From: Speluncibacter jeojiensis
GTDB lineage: Bacteria > Actinomycetota > Actinomycetes > Mycobacteriales > Mycobacteriaceae
Direction of reading: 5' to 3'
Length of the DNA stretch: 64,000 nucleotides
Assembly (NCBI RefSeq): GCF_029589495.1
Contig: NZ_JAAIVF010000002.1
Span: 558,001 to 622,000, forward strand
The notes beneath the pieces are model-generated. The model saw nothing but the letters and a program-made list of their open reading frames with translations, was not told the DNA's origin and did not search any database. The first letter of the stretch is position 1; each line of letters starts with the position of its first letter. Position numbers and translations under genes: made by a program. Of this stretch, positions 17,302 to 26,720 are shown piece by piece.

Positions 17302-20300
17302 GTGCCCACTGCTGTAACAGACCAGACTGCCGCCGCCTCTGCGCCAGGCAGCTCCTCGCCGGCGGATGTCCGGACCCAGGTCCGGACCGCGCGTCTGGTG
17401 GCGGTGGTGACCGGTCTGCTCGGGTTCCTGATGGCGGTGGTGACCCCGATCCTGCCGGTCACGCAGACCACGGCACAGATGACCTGGCCACAGAACGGCA
17501 GCCTGAACTCCGTCACCGCGCCGCTGGTGTCCTACGAGCCGATCGAGCTGAACGCGTCGATCCCGTGTACCGCGGTCACGCAGCTACGCGACCAGCACAG
17601 CACTGACGCGACCGTCCTGCTCTCCACCGCACCGAAGCAGGCGGGTGACGACGCGCTCAAGCGGGGACTGTTCGTCACCGCGCACGACGGCATCGTCGAG
17701 GTGCGAGCACGCAACACGCAGATCGTGCAGGCCCCGGAGAGCAAGGTCCTCGCCCCCGGCGGCTGCAGCGCGCTGACGATCAGCGCGAACGCGGACCGGG
17801 TGACGGCCACGTTCGAGGGCTTGACCGGCGACGACGGCAAGCCGATCAGCGGCACCGCCACCGGTCAGGACCTGCGCCCGCAGGTGGTGGGCGTGTTCAC
17901 GGACCTGACCGGCGCGGCACCGGCAGGGTTGTCCTTCCACGCGAACATCGACTCGCGGTACTCGACCACACCGACCCTGTTCAAGGGCCTGGCGATGATC
18001 TTCGGCGTGCTGCTGACGGTGATCTCACTGGTCGCGCTGGCCCGGCTGGATGCCACAGACGGCCGCAAGCACCGCCGGTTCCTGCCCGCCCGCTGGTGGC
18101 GGTTCACCGTCGCCGACGGCGCGGTGATCGGCATCCTGCTGCTCTGGCACTTCATCGGCGCCAACACCTCCGATGACGGGTACATCCTCCAGATGGCCCG
18201 CACCGCGTCGCACTCGGGCTACATGGCGAACTATTTCCGCTGGTACGCCGCACCCGAGGCGCCGTTCGGCATGCCCTATTACGTGTTCACCTGGATGGCG
18301 CACGTGACGACGGCGAGCCCGTGGATGCGGTTGCCGGCACTCGTCGCCGGCGTGTTGTCGTGGCTGGTGATCTCGCGTGAGGTGATCCCGCGCCTGGGCC
18401 GGCTGGCCCGGCACCGCAAGGTCGTGGTGTGGACGGCGGCGGCGGTGTTCCTGGCGTTCTGGCTGCCCTACAACAACGGACTGCGCCCCGAGCCGGTCAT
18501 CGCGGCGGGCGCGCTGCTGACCTGGTGCTCGATCGAGCGCGCCATCGCCACCGGACGGCTGCTGCCGGCCGCAGCCGCGCTGCTGATCGCCGGGTTCACC
18601 CTCTCCGCGGGACCCACCGGATTGATCTGTGTCGCCGCCCTGATCGCGGGCTCGCGGCCGCTGATCCAGTTGCTGGTCCGCCGAGGCCGGCAGGTCGGTT
18701 TCTGGGCGCTGATAGCGCCGCTGCTGGCCTCCGGCACGCTCGTGCTGATCCTGGTGTTCGGCGACGAGTCGCTCAAGGTCGTCATCCAAGAAAGCAAGAT
18801 GAAGTCGGACCTGGGTCCGTCGAGTCCGTGGTACGAGGAGATCCAGCGCTACGACGCGCTGATGTCGATCACCCCCGACGGGTCGGTCGCCCGCCGCTTC
18901 GCCGTCGCGATCATGTTCCTGTGTCTGATCACCTGCGCGGCGATGCTCTTCCGCAAGCGCGGCATCCCGGGCGCAGCGGTCGGGCCGGCGCGCCGGATCG
19001 TGGGCATCACCGCCCTGTCGATCGCGCTGATGATGTTCAACCCGACCAAGTGGACGCACCACTTCGGTGTGTTCGCCGGACTCGCCGGAGCGCTCGCGGC
19101 ACTGACGGCGCTGGCCGTGAGCGCCCCCGCACTGCGCTCCCGCCGCAACCGGACATTGTTCGCCGCAGCGGTGCTGTTCGTGCTCGCGCTGTGCTTCGAG
19201 AGCTCCAACGGCTGGTGGTACGTCTCCAGCTATGGCATCCCGTGGGGCGGCGCACAACCGAACTACCACGGCCTCAAGGTCGGCAGCGTCTTCCTGGCGC
19301 TGACCGTGCTGGCGTTGCTGCTCGCGCTCTGGTTCCACTACCGCGAGCCGTACACGCGGGAGACCGTCGCCGAGAACCCCGAGTCCGTCGACGACCGCAC
19401 GTCGCGGAGCCGCCGGATCATGGGATTGGCCGCGGCACCGCTGACCATCGCCGCCGGCATGCTGGTGGTCTTCGAGGTGCTCTCGCTCGCGGCGGGCGTC
19501 GTCAACCAGCGGCACTCGTACTCGGTAGGCATGGAGAACTTCCGGTCCGTCATCGGAAAGCCGTGCGGCATGGCCGACTTCGTCCAGGTCGAGACGAATC
19601 CGAACGCCGGCATGCTCGCACCGACGCAAGCGACGCCGGATCCGCTCGGTGCGGTCGAGCAGACCAACTTCACCCCCGACGGTCTGCCCGGCGACCTGAC
19701 CGCCGACCAGCAGGCCACCCAGCCGGGTGTCGTCGGTACCGGCAACAACTCCAACACGACCGCGAACAGCGCCGGCACCGGCGGAGGTATCTCCACCCAG
19801 CCGGGTGTCAACGGCAGCCACATGCTGTTGCCGTTCGGGTTGGACCGCGCGACCACCCCGGTGCTCGGCAGCTTCCAGACCGGTGACCAGAAGCCCGCGA
19901 AGGCCACCTCCACCTGGTACGCGCTGCCGCCGCGCAATGACGACTCGCCGCTGCTGGTCGTCTCGGCAGCAGGCCGGGTGTCGCCGTCGAACCTGCAGGT
20001 GGAGTTCAGCCGCGAGGTCGGCGGACGGTACGAGTCGCTGGGCGTGCGTTCGCTGATCGACATCGGCCCAGCACCGTCGTGGCGGAATCTGCGTCTACCT
20101 ATGACCGACGTACCCGCCGGCGCACAGGCGGTGCGGATCGTCGCAGACGAGGCGAACCCGTCGCCGAACGAGTGGATCGCGTTCACCCCGCCGCGGGTGC
20201 CGCGCATGCAGACGCTGCAGCAGCTGGTCGGCTCGACCGATCCTGTGCTGTTGGACTGGGCCGTCGGCCTGGCCTTCCCGTGCCAGCGCCCGTTCGACCA

Positions 20301-20589
20301 CCTCGACGGCGTCGCCGAGATCCCGAAGTTCCGCATCCTGCCCGACCGCGGCCTCGCGGTGAGTTCGACCAACACCTGGCAGGACGCGCAGGGCGGCGGG
20401 CCGCTGGGCTGGGCGGAGCTGCTGCTGCAGGCCCAGACCGTGCCGAGCTACCTCAAGGGCGACTACGGCCGCGACTGGGGCTCGCTGGAGAGCTACACCC
20501 CGCTGGTGCCGGGCACCTCGCAGGCGCAGCTGCAACTGGGGACCGCCACCCGCTGGGGGATGTGGACGCCCGGCCCGATCCGGCACTGA
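17302..20589 (+). CDS. embC: Arabinosyltransferase, EmbA/EmbC type
   Basis: Emb proteins are large GT-C enzymes that extend arabinan with alpha-1,5 or alpha-1,3 arabinofuranose from decaprenyl-phospho-arabinose; they are the target of ethambutol. The 1095-aa product has one N-terminal membrane helix, an extracytoplasmic beta domain (about residues 50-210), a multi-span region, and a large C-terminal carbohydrate-binding domain ending GTATRWGMWTPGP. The catalytic pair is Asp291-Asp292 in NTSDDGYILQMAR; Met298 aligns with EmbB Met306, the common ethambutol-resistance site. FNPTKWTHHFGVFAGLAGALAAL and GSTDPVLLDWAVGLAFPCQRP are further family signatures. GTG 17302 is the start by leaderless spacing. 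Its place after aftA suggests the embC slot, but EmbA versus EmbC cannot be settled by eye. Confidence 0.92.
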   Translation: MPTAVTDQTAAASAPGSSSPADVRTQVRTARLVAVVTGLLGFLMAVVTPILPVTQTTAQMTWPQNGSLNSVTAPLVSYEPIELNASIPCTAVTQLRDQHSTDATVLLSTAPKQAGDDALKRGLFVTAHDGIVEVRARNTQIVQAPESKVLAPGGCSALTISANADRVTATFEGLTGDDGKPISGTATGQDLRPQVVGVFTDLTGAAPAGLSFHANIDSRYSTTPTLFKGLAMIFGVLLTVISLVALARLDATDGRKHRRFLPARWWRFTVADGAVIGILLLWHFIGANTSDDGYILQMARTASHSGYMANYFRWYAAPEAPFGMPYYVFTWMAHVTTASPWMRLPALVAGVLSWLVISREVIPRLGRLARHRKVVVWTAAAVFLAFWLPYNNGLRPEPVIAAGALLTWCSIERAIATGRLLPAAAALLIAGFTLSAGPTGLICVAALIAGSRPLIQLLVRRGRQVGFWALIAPLLASGTLVLILVFGDESLKVVIQESKMKSDLGPSSPWYEEIQRYDALMSITPDGSVARRFAVAIMFLCLITCAAMLFRKRGIPGAAVGPARRIVGITALSIALMMFNPTKWTHHFGVFAGLAGALAALTALAVSAPALRSRRNRTLFAAAVLFVLALCFESSNGWWYVSSYGIPWGGAQPNYHGLKVGSVFLALTVLALLLALWFHYREPYTRETVAENPESVDDRTSRSRRIMGLAAAPLTIAAGMLVVFEVLSLAAGVVNQRHSYSVGMENFRSVIGKPCGMADFVQVETNPNAGMLAPTQATPDPLGAVEQTNFTPDGLPGDLTADQQATQPGVVGTGNNSNTTANSAGTGGGISTQPGVNGSHMLLPFGLDRATTPVLGSFQTGDQKPAKATSTWYALPPRNDDSPLLVVSAAGRVSPSNLQVEFSREVGGRYESLGVRSLIDIGPAPSWRNLRLPMTDVPAGAQAVRIVADEANPSPNEWIAFTPPRVPRMQTLQQLVGSTDPVLLDWAVGLAFPCQRPFDHLDGVAEIPKFRILPDRGLAVSSTNTWQDAQGGGPLGWAELLLQAQTVPSYLKGDYGRDWGSLESYTPLVPGTSQAQLQLGTATRWGMWTPGPIRH

Positions 20590-20640
20590 TCGCCGGGTCC
20601 GGTCCGGCACCGACCGCCTGGTCTGATCGGGCACCGGGCC

Positions 20641-20676
20641 CGAGCCGTCACCGGTCACCCGACCGGTGACGGCTCG
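20641..20676 (+). terminator. Hairpin terminator between the two emb genes
   Basis: Arms CGAGCCGTCACCGGT (20641-20655) and ACCGGTGACGGCTCG (20662-20676) pair perfectly over 15 bp with a 6-nt loop. It lies 52 nt past the first emb stop and 31 nt before the promoter box of the second, so the two emb genes are probably separate transcripts. No U-tract follows, as is common in this group. Confidence 0.7.
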
Positions 20677-20707
20677 CACCGATGTGGGCCGGCAGGTGTG
20701 TCTGGCC

Positions 20708-20721
20708 TAACATCGCTAACC
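20708..20721 (+). promoter_or_regulatory. Leaderless-type promoter -10 of the second emb gene
   Basis: TAACAT (20708-20713) stands eight bases before the GTG at 20722, directly after the intergenic hairpin. The spacing is identical to that at the first emb gene. It also decides between the two in-frame GTG codons (20698 and 20722) in favour of 20722. Confidence 0.5.
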
Positions 20722-23700
20722 GTGTCTGACGTCGTGACGGCCCCGCCGCCCCTCCCCGATCCGCCGGCTCTGTCCGAACCGACCGGTGAGCGCCGTCAGC
20801 ACCGCGTCGCGCGGATCGTCACGGTGATCGCCGGGCTGCTCGGTGTGGTCGCCGCGGTGGCGCTGCCGCTGCTGCCGGTCGTACAGACCACCGCCTCCCT
20901 CAGCTGGCCGCAGCAGGGACGCATCTCCGACGTCCAGGCCCCGCTCGTCTCGTTCGTGCCGATCGATCTGGACACCTCGATCCCGTGCACGCTCGTCAAG
21001 CAGTTGCCGGCCGACGGCGGCGTGCTGCTCTCGACCGCGCCCGAGTCCGGCACGGACGCGGCCCTGCACAGCATGTTCGTGCGGGTCAATGATCAGCGGG
21101 TCGACGTCATCACCCGCAATGTCGTCGTCGCGTCGGCACCGCGTGCGCAGGTGGCGGGTGCCGTCTGCCACAGCATCGACATCCACGCCGACGCCGCGGC
21201 CATCGACGCCTCGTTCACCGGTCTGACCAACCAGGACGGCAGCGCGATCACCGGGCACATCCCCGGCGACCTTCGTCCGGACGTGGTGGGCGTGTTCTCC
21301 GACCTCAGCGGCGGCGCGCCCGCGGACCTGTCGTTCCACGCGACCATCGATTCGCGCTTCTCGTCGACGCCGTCGACGCTCAAACTGATCGCGATGATCG
21401 TGGCCGTGGTCTCGACCATGGTCGCGCTCTGCGCGCTGGCCCGTCTCGACGGCACCGACGGCCGCCGCCATCGGCGTCTCCTGCCCCGGCACTGGTTGCG
21501 GCCCAAGTGGGTCGACACGGTGGTGATCGGCGCGCTCGTGCTGTGGCACTTCATCGGCGCGAACACCTCCGACGACGGCTATCTGCTCACCATGGCGCGC
21601 GTCTCGGAGAAGTCCGGGTACATGGCCAACTACTTCCGCTGGTTCGGTGTCCCCGAGGCGCCGTTCGGCATGCCGTACTACGACCTGCTCGCGGTGATGT
21701 CCAAGGTGACCACCGCCAGTCCGTGGATGCGGCTTCCGGCGCTGATCGCCGGCATCCTGTGCTGGCTGGTCATCTCCCGCGAGGTCCTGCCCCGGCTGGG
21801 CCGCGCGGTCCGACACAACCAGGTGGCCGTGTGGAGTGCCGCGACGGTGTTCCTGGCGTTCTGGCTGCCGTACAACAACGGCCTGCGGCCCGAGCCGATC
21901 ATCGCGCTCGGCGCGCTGGTGACCTGGTGCTCGATCGAACGCGCCATCGCGACCGGAAGGTTGCTGCCCGCCGGGATCGCGATCGTGGTCGCCGCGTTCT
22001 CGCTGTCGGCCGGTCCGACCGGGTTGATGGCGGTCGCCGCGCTGCTGGCCGGCGCGCGCGCCGTGGTCCGCATCATCGTCCGCCGACGGCGTGAGGCCGG
22101 CACGCTGCCGCTGCTCGCCCCGCTGCTGGCGGCCGGCACGGTCGTGCTGGTGGCGGTGTTCGCCGACCAGACCCTCGCCACCGTGCGCGAATCCACCCGG
22201 GTGCGCTCGATCATCGGCCCGAACCTGGCCTGGTACCAGGAGTTCATCCGCTACTACTACCTGATGGTGCAGACGGTGGACGGGTCGCTCGCGCGCCGGT
22301 TCGCGGTACTGATGATGTTCCTGTGTCTGGTCACCACCACCGTGATCCTGCTGCGCCGCAAGCAGATTCCGGGTGCCGCTCTGGGTCCGTCGTGGCGTCT
22401 GCTGGGCGTGCTGTTCGGCACGATCTTCTTCATGACGTTCACGCCGACCAAGTGGACGCACCACTTCGGGGTGTACGCAGGGCTGGCGGGTTCGCTGGCC
22501 GCGCTCACCGCGGTCGCGATCTCGGCGTCGGCGTTGCGGTCGAGCCGCAACCGCGCCATGTTCTTCGCCGCCCTGGTGTTCGTACTGGCGCTGACCACGG
22601 CCGGTATCAACGGCTACTGGTACGTCTCCAACTTCGGGATCCCGTGGGGCGACAAGGTTCCGCTCGTCGCGGGGCACCCCGTCGACACGCTGCTGCTCGC
22701 GCTCGCGGTCGTGCTGATGCTCATCGCCGGCTGGCTGCACTTCCGGCAGGACTACACCGGCCCGTCCGAGGCCCCACGCCGACGCGGGTTGCGGCGGCTG
22801 ACCGGGGCGCCGATCGCGGTCGTCGCGGGCGCGGTGGTGCTGTTCGAGGTGCTCTCCTTCGCCAAGGGCGCGTACTCGCAATACCCGGCGTACTCGCTCG
22901 CCAAGTCCAACCTCGACGCCGTCGTCGGGTCCCCGTGCGCGATGGCCGATCAGGTCCTCGCCGAACCGGATCCGAATGCCGGTGCGCTGCAGCCGATCCG
23001 CGACCGTGCACGCCCCGTCTCGGATCCGCTCACGGGCGTCGGGGCGACCGGGTTCAGCGCGAACGGCGTGCCGGCCGACCTGACCGCGGACGCCGTGGTC
23101 ACCAAGCCCGGTCAGGCCAACACCGACGCGCCGGTCGTCGGCAGCGCGGTCAACGAAGGCTCCGACGCGGGCACCGAGGGCGGCTCCGGCGACCGCGGCG
23201 TCAACGGCAGCACCGTGAAGCTGCCGTTCGGGCTGGACCCGCACCGCACGCCGGTCCTCGGCAGCTACCAGACCGGTGCGCAGGAGCCGGCGTCGTCGAC
23301 GTCGAGTTGGTATCAGCTGCCCGCGGCCACCGAGTCGACGCCGCTGATCGTGATCACCGCGGCCGGCCGGATCCTCTCGCACGACCACGACGGCGTGATG
23401 ACCTACGGCCAGTCGCTGCTGCTCGAGTACGGCCACCGCGAGGCCGACGGCACGGTGAGCCCCCGCGGACGGATCGAGCCGATGGACATCGGGCCGGCAC
23501 CGTCCTGGCGGAACCTGCGCGTCCCCCGCGAGTTGCTGCCGGCCGATGCCGACGCGGTCCGCGTCGTCGCCAACGACCCGAACCTCACGCCGGACCAGTG
23601 GCTGGCGTTCACCCCGCCGCGGGTGCCGCAGTTGCAGACCCTGCAGCAGATGGTCGGCTCGACCGATCCGGTGCTGCTGGATTGGGCTGTCGGCCTGGCC

Positions 23701-24021
23701 TTCCCGTGCCAGCGTCCGTTCGATCATCTCAACGGTGTCGCCGAGGTGCCGAAGTACCGGATCCTGCCCGACCGGCCGCTCGCGGTCAGCTCGACCGACA
23801 CGTGGCAGGCCGGCACGAACGGCGGCCCGCTCGGCTGGACCGGCCTTCTGCTGCACGCGGAAACCGTCCCCGCCTACCTCAGTGGCGACTGGAACCGGGA
23901 TTGGGGTTCGCTGCAACGGTTCACGCAGCTGGTGCCGGACGCCACCCCGGCGGTCGTCGACACCGCCGAGGTGACCCGATCGGGCGTGTGGCAGCCGGCC
24001 AAGCTGCGCGTCTACCAGTGA
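20722..24021 (+). CDS. embB: Arabinosyltransferase EmbB
   Basis: The 1099-aa product has the full Emb architecture: N-terminal helix, extracytoplasmic beta domain, GT-C membrane region and C-terminal carbohydrate-binding domain ending VTRSGVWQPAKLRV. The catalytic Asp284-Asp285 lie in NTSDDGYLLTMAR, and Met291 occupies the EmbB Met306 position, so no common ethambutol-resistance change is present there. ADQTLATV and RVRSIIGP followed by WYQEFIRYYYLMVQTVDGSLARRF match the EmbB subgroup better than the first emb gene does, which is the reason for the name. EmbB works with EmbA on the terminal hexa-arabinose of arabinogalactan in mycobacteria; here only two Embs exist in the window, so the division of labour must differ or another copy lies elsewhere. 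Confidence 0.92.
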   Translation: MSDVVTAPPPLPDPPALSEPTGERRQHRVARIVTVIAGLLGVVAAVALPLLPVVQTTASLSWPQQGRISDVQAPLVSFVPIDLDTSIPCTLVKQLPADGGVLLSTAPESGTDAALHSMFVRVNDQRVDVITRNVVVASAPRAQVAGAVCHSIDIHADAAAIDASFTGLTNQDGSAITGHIPGDLRPDVVGVFSDLSGGAPADLSFHATIDSRFSSTPSTLKLIAMIVAVVSTMVALCALARLDGTDGRRHRRLLPRHWLRPKWVDTVVIGALVLWHFIGANTSDDGYLLTMARVSEKSGYMANYFRWFGVPEAPFGMPYYDLLAVMSKVTTASPWMRLPALIAGILCWLVISREVLPRLGRAVRHNQVAVWSAATVFLAFWLPYNNGLRPEPIIALGALVTWCSIERAIATGRLLPAGIAIVVAAFSLSAGPTGLMAVAALLAGARAVVRIIVRRRREAGTLPLLAPLLAAGTVVLVAVFADQTLATVRESTRVRSIIGPNLAWYQEFIRYYYLMVQTVDGSLARRFAVLMMFLCLVTTTVILLRRKQIPGAALGPSWRLLGVLFGTIFFMTFTPTKWTHHFGVYAGLAGSLAALTAVAISASALRSSRNRAMFFAALVFVLALTTAGINGYWYVSNFGIPWGDKVPLVAGHPVDTLLLALAVVLMLIAGWLHFRQDYTGPSEAPRRRGLRRLTGAPIAVVAGAVVLFEVLSFAKGAYSQYPAYSLAKSNLDAVVGSPCAMADQVLAEPDPNAGALQPIRDRARPVSDPLTGVGATGFSANGVPADLTADAVVTKPGQANTDAPVVGSAVNEGSDAGTEGGSGDRGVNGSTVKLPFGLDPHRTPVLGSYQTGAQEPASSTSSWYQLPAATESTPLIVITAAGRILSHDHDGVMTYGQSLLLEYGHREADGTVSPRGRIEPMDIGPAPSWRNLRVPRELLPADADAVRVVANDPNLTPDQWLAFTPPRVPQLQTLQQMVGSTDPVLLDWAVGLAFPCQRPFDHLNGVAEVPKYRILPDRPLAVSSTDTWQAGTNGGPLGWTGLLLHAETVPAYLSGDWNRDWGSLQRFTQLVPDATPAVVDTAEVTRSGVWQPAKLRVYQ

Positions 24022-24294
24022 TCAGTCCGAGGCGCCGGATCCGGTAGCAGAACCGCCGGATCCGGCCGACGAGCCGGCCAGTGAGCCGGTGTCGAAGGAC
24101 GATCCGGTGGTGACGCCGTTGACCAGGACCACCTGGGCGCCGAACAGCTTCGGGTCGAACTCGAAGTTGATCGGGTTGACGTTGCAGATCGTCACGATCG
24201 CGTACAGACCGGCGGGCACGTTCGTGAACGACCCGGTGATCTGGTTGCGCGAGGCGACCTGGATGTTCGGTCCGCCCTCGACATGTAGCTTCCT
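24022..24294 (-). pseudogene. 5'-truncated small secreted-protein gene (remnant)
   Basis: A minus-strand frame immediately abutting the emb stop encodes about 90 residues with protein-like composition: NQITGSFTNVPAGLYAIVTICNVNP, FDPKLFGAQVVLVNGV, then a Ser/Gly tail. It looks like the C-terminal half of a small beta-rich extracytoplasmic protein. No in-frame ATG or GTG precedes it; the only upstream start is a TTG at 24348 without a ribosome site, and that frame crosses a terminator hairpin. An AGGAAG-CTAC-ATG start lies at about 24290 but in the wrong frame. Most likely the signal peptide end was lost by deletion, or a single-base shift occurred. Family not recognised. Confidence 0.45.
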
Positions 24295-24305
24295 ACTCTC
24301 TCGTC

Positions 24306-24328
24306 GGGCCCGGATGCGGTTCGGGCCC
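24306..24328 (-). terminator. Hairpin downstream of the Abhydrolase_9 gene
   Basis: Perfect 7-bp arms GGGCCCG (24306-24312) and CGGGCCC (24322-24328) with a 9-nt loop, about 53 nt past the stop of the gene at 24381. It interrupts the only open frame that could extend the truncated gene next to it. Confidence 0.45.
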
Positions 24329-24380
24329 TGGAGCGGGCAGGTTGACAAGCCGGTCGACGCAGTTGCGGCAACCGGCCCGT

Positions 24381-26162
24381 TCAGTTGCCGTCGTGTCCCG
24401 AGAGCACCGCGCGCAGTCGGGCGGTGTCGTGGGTGTCCCACCCGGGCGGCTGCAGGATCGACGCCCAGGAGTCGGCGAAGTCCGCGGTGAAGGTGTGGCC
24501 GTGCCCGTCCGGGACGTCCGTCGACACCGCCATGTCGGCGGAGAGCTGCAGGAACGTCACGATCGGGAACCACCGGGTGGACGGGAGCACGTCGTAACCA
24601 CGGGGCTCCTTGAGCCAATCCGGTTCGTTCAGCAGCACACTCGGCGACCACCAGGTGATCGGGTCGGAGGCGTGCTGAAGATAGATGACGTGCGGGGACG
24701 GCCACGGCTGGGCAGGCCTGGTCAGATCGCCTGCACGGGCGATGAACCGGACCGTGCGGCCGTTCTCGAAGACCGGCAGCCACTGCGGACTGCCCGGGTC
24801 GCGCTGCGCGGTGAACCGACGCCAGAGCGTGTTGCTGCTCGGCGGGCCGACGAACAGGGCGCCGTCGGTGCGCAACGCCAGGTCCTGTGCGCCGCTGAAT
24901 GCTGCCTCGCCGCCGAACGATCCGAGGCTCTCCCCGAACACCACCAGTTTGGGCCGGTGGTCGGCCGGCAGCGTCTCCCACTTCGCGTAGACGGCGTCGA
25001 ACAGCGCGCGGCCGGCCTGCTGAGCCCGGTCCTGGTCGACGAGGAACGAGATCCAGCTGGGCAGGAACGAGTACTGCATGCTCGCCAGCGCGGTGTTGCC
25101 GTTGTAGAGGTATTCCAGTGCGGAGGCGGAGTTCTCGTTGATCCATCCGCTGCCGGTGGTGGTCATGACCGCGAGGACCGACCGGTCGAAGGCGTGGGTA
25201 CGCTCGAGCTCGTCGACCACCAGTGCCGCCGCGGCGCGGATGTTGTCGGCCGAGTCGAGGCCGGCGTAGACGCGGATCGGCTCGGTTGCCGGCCGGTGGT
25301 TGAACGCTTCGAGGTCGGCGACCGACGGACCGCCCGCCACGAACGTACGGCCCTGGCGCCCCAGCGAATCCCACCCGACAATCGAGCCCGGACCGCCGGA
25401 GCGGTCCGGGGTCGTCGGCGTGTGGGTGTCCGGCTTGGTCTCGCCGTTGAGCGCCTCGAATGAACCGTTGAGCGCGCGCATCGACCAGTCGGCGACGACG
25501 CCCTCGGCCAACCCGATCGTCAGCAGCACGATGAGAATGACGCCGACGAGCGCCGAAACCCGCGGCGGCGCAATACGGCCAACCTGACGGGCGACCCAGC
25601 GCACCGCGTGCATCCAGATCCGGCCGAACGCGACCAGCGCGACGAGGAGGACCGCCGCGATCACCAGCATGACCGGATACCCGAACCACGGGAACCGCGC
25701 GGCGCCCATCATGTCCCGCAACTGAGCCTGCCAGTCCGCGAACCACACGAACAGCGCCACGGTCCCGGCCAACGCCGCCACCGCGAGCAACCACCAGGCG
25801 ATCAGCTTGATCAGTCGCGGCAGCTCACGCTGCACCAGCCAGCGGAGGAACATCGACAGCAGAATGCCGATCCAGTATCCGATCGCGGCCGAGCCGCCCG
25901 AGACGACACCCTGGAACAGCGGACCGCGGGGCAGCAGGGTCGGGGTCAACGACGCCAGGAAGAACAGCAGCGCGACAAGCAACCCGAGATACGTGTAGTG
26001 GCGGGGCAGCCACCAGCGGCGCGACCGGTCGGCGGTGGCCGCCTCGGCCTCCTCGCGCACCAACACCTCGGCAGGGACATCGCCGTCGGCCGGCTCGGAC
26101 ACGGCGTCATCCGTGCCGGGCATCTGACAGGACGCGTTGGGCTCGAGCTCGGACGTGGCCAT
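24381..26162 (-). CDS. Membrane alpha/beta-hydrolase (Abhydrolase_9 family)
   Basis: The 593-aa product has an acidic cytosolic N-terminus (about 50 residues), several membrane helices (about residues 55-250; YLGLLVALLFFLASLTPTLL is the family signature), then an extracytoplasmic hydrolase domain with the nucleophile elbow VFGESLGSFGG, SDPITWWSPSVLLNEPDWL and the late His in HGHTFTADFADSW. This matches the two-part Abhydrolase_9 N-terminal/catalytic family, probably a lipid or wall esterase, but substrates are not established. The ATG at 26162 follows GCGAGGAGAG; the frame extends to 26240 without a better site. It is transcribed away from the SHOCT gene at 26279, sharing a short divergent promoter. 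Confidence 0.85.
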   Translation of the reverse strand: MATSELEPNASCQMPGTDDAVSEPADGDVPAEVLVREEAEAATADRSRRWWLPRHYTYLGLLVALLFFLASLTPTLLPRGPLFQGVVSGGSAAIGYWIGILLSMFLRWLVQRELPRLIKLIAWWLLAVAALAGTVALFVWFADWQAQLRDMMGAARFPWFGYPVMLVIAAVLLVALVAFGRIWMHAVRWVARQVGRIAPPRVSALVGVILIVLLTIGLAEGVVADWSMRALNGSFEALNGETKPDTHTPTTPDRSGGPGSIVGWDSLGRQGRTFVAGGPSVADLEAFNHRPATEPIRVYAGLDSADNIRAAAALVVDELERTHAFDRSVLAVMTTTGSGWINENSASALEYLYNGNTALASMQYSFLPSWISFLVDQDRAQQAGRALFDAVYAKWETLPADHRPKLVVFGESLGSFGGEAAFSGAQDLALRTDGALFVGPPSSNTLWRRFTAQRDPGSPQWLPVFENGRTVRFIARAGDLTRPAQPWPSPHVIYLQHASDPITWWSPSVLLNEPDWLKEPRGYDVLPSTRWFPIVTFLQLSADMAVSTDVPDGHGHTFTADFADSWASILQPPGWDTHDTARLRAVLSGHDGN

Positions 26163-26278
26163 GGCTCTCCTCGCAAATTCGGACAAACTTCGCCGAATTG
26201 TGCCATCGGAACGTTTCTCCCGACGGTAGATTTCTGTCACTCGGACCCGACCGGGGTCACGGAGAGAAAGGGCACATC

Positions 26279-26659
26279 ATGCTCAGCAATCTGTGGGATC
26301 TGTTCTGGTACACCCTCATCATCTTCGCCTTCGTCGCGTACCTGCTGATCCTCTTCCAGGTCCTCACCGACCTGTTCCGAGACAAGAGCACCTCGGCGGT
26401 CGTCAAGGTCATCTGGATCATCTTCCTCATCGTCATCCCCTACCTCACCGCGTTCGTCTACCTGATCGCGCGCGGCCGCGGCATGGCGGAACGCTCCGAG
26501 GCGGCGAACCACGCGGCCAAGAAGGCCGCCGACGACTACATCCGCGACGTGGCGGGCCGGTCCCCCGCGGACGAGATCGCCTCGGCCAGCAACCTGCTCG
26601 CGGCGGGCACCATCACGCAGGACGAGTTCGACCGGATCAAGGCCAAGGCCCTGAGCTGA
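26279..26659 (+). CDS. Small membrane protein with PLDc_N-like and SHOCT domains
   Basis: The 126-aa product has two membrane helices at the N-terminus (LFWYTLIIFAFVAYLLILFQVL and VIWIIFLIVIPYLTAFVYLIA) in the PLDc_N arrangement, and a C-terminal SHOCT motif (DEIASASNLLAAGTITQDEFDRIKAKAL). Such proteins are common stress-linked membrane proteins of unknown role. The ATG at 26279 follows GGAGAGAAAGGG. A strong hairpin (26683-26703) ends the unit. Confidence 0.85.
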   Translation: MLSNLWDLFWYTLIIFAFVAYLLILFQVLTDLFRDKSTSAVVKVIWIIFLIVIPYLTAFVYLIARGRGMAERSEAANHAAKKAADDYIRDVAGRSPADEIASASNLLAAGTITQDEFDRIKAKALS

Positions 26660-26682
26660 TCCGTCACCGCGCAGCAGGCATC

Positions 26683-26703
26683 GGCCCCGAACTCATCGGG
26701 GCC
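26683..26703 (+). terminator. Hairpin terminator after the SHOCT gene
   Basis: GGCCCCGA (26683-26690) pairs with TCGGGGCC (26696-26703) over 8 bp with a 5-nt loop, 24 nt past the stop. The following CTGAACACGG has no U-tract. Confidence 0.6.
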
Positions 26704-26720
26704 TGAACACGGGAGGCAGC

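Noticed and set aside
13023..23916. Long minus-strand frames opposite dprE2, aftA and the emb genes
   Set aside because: Same shadow effect; no start context and no recognisable domain.
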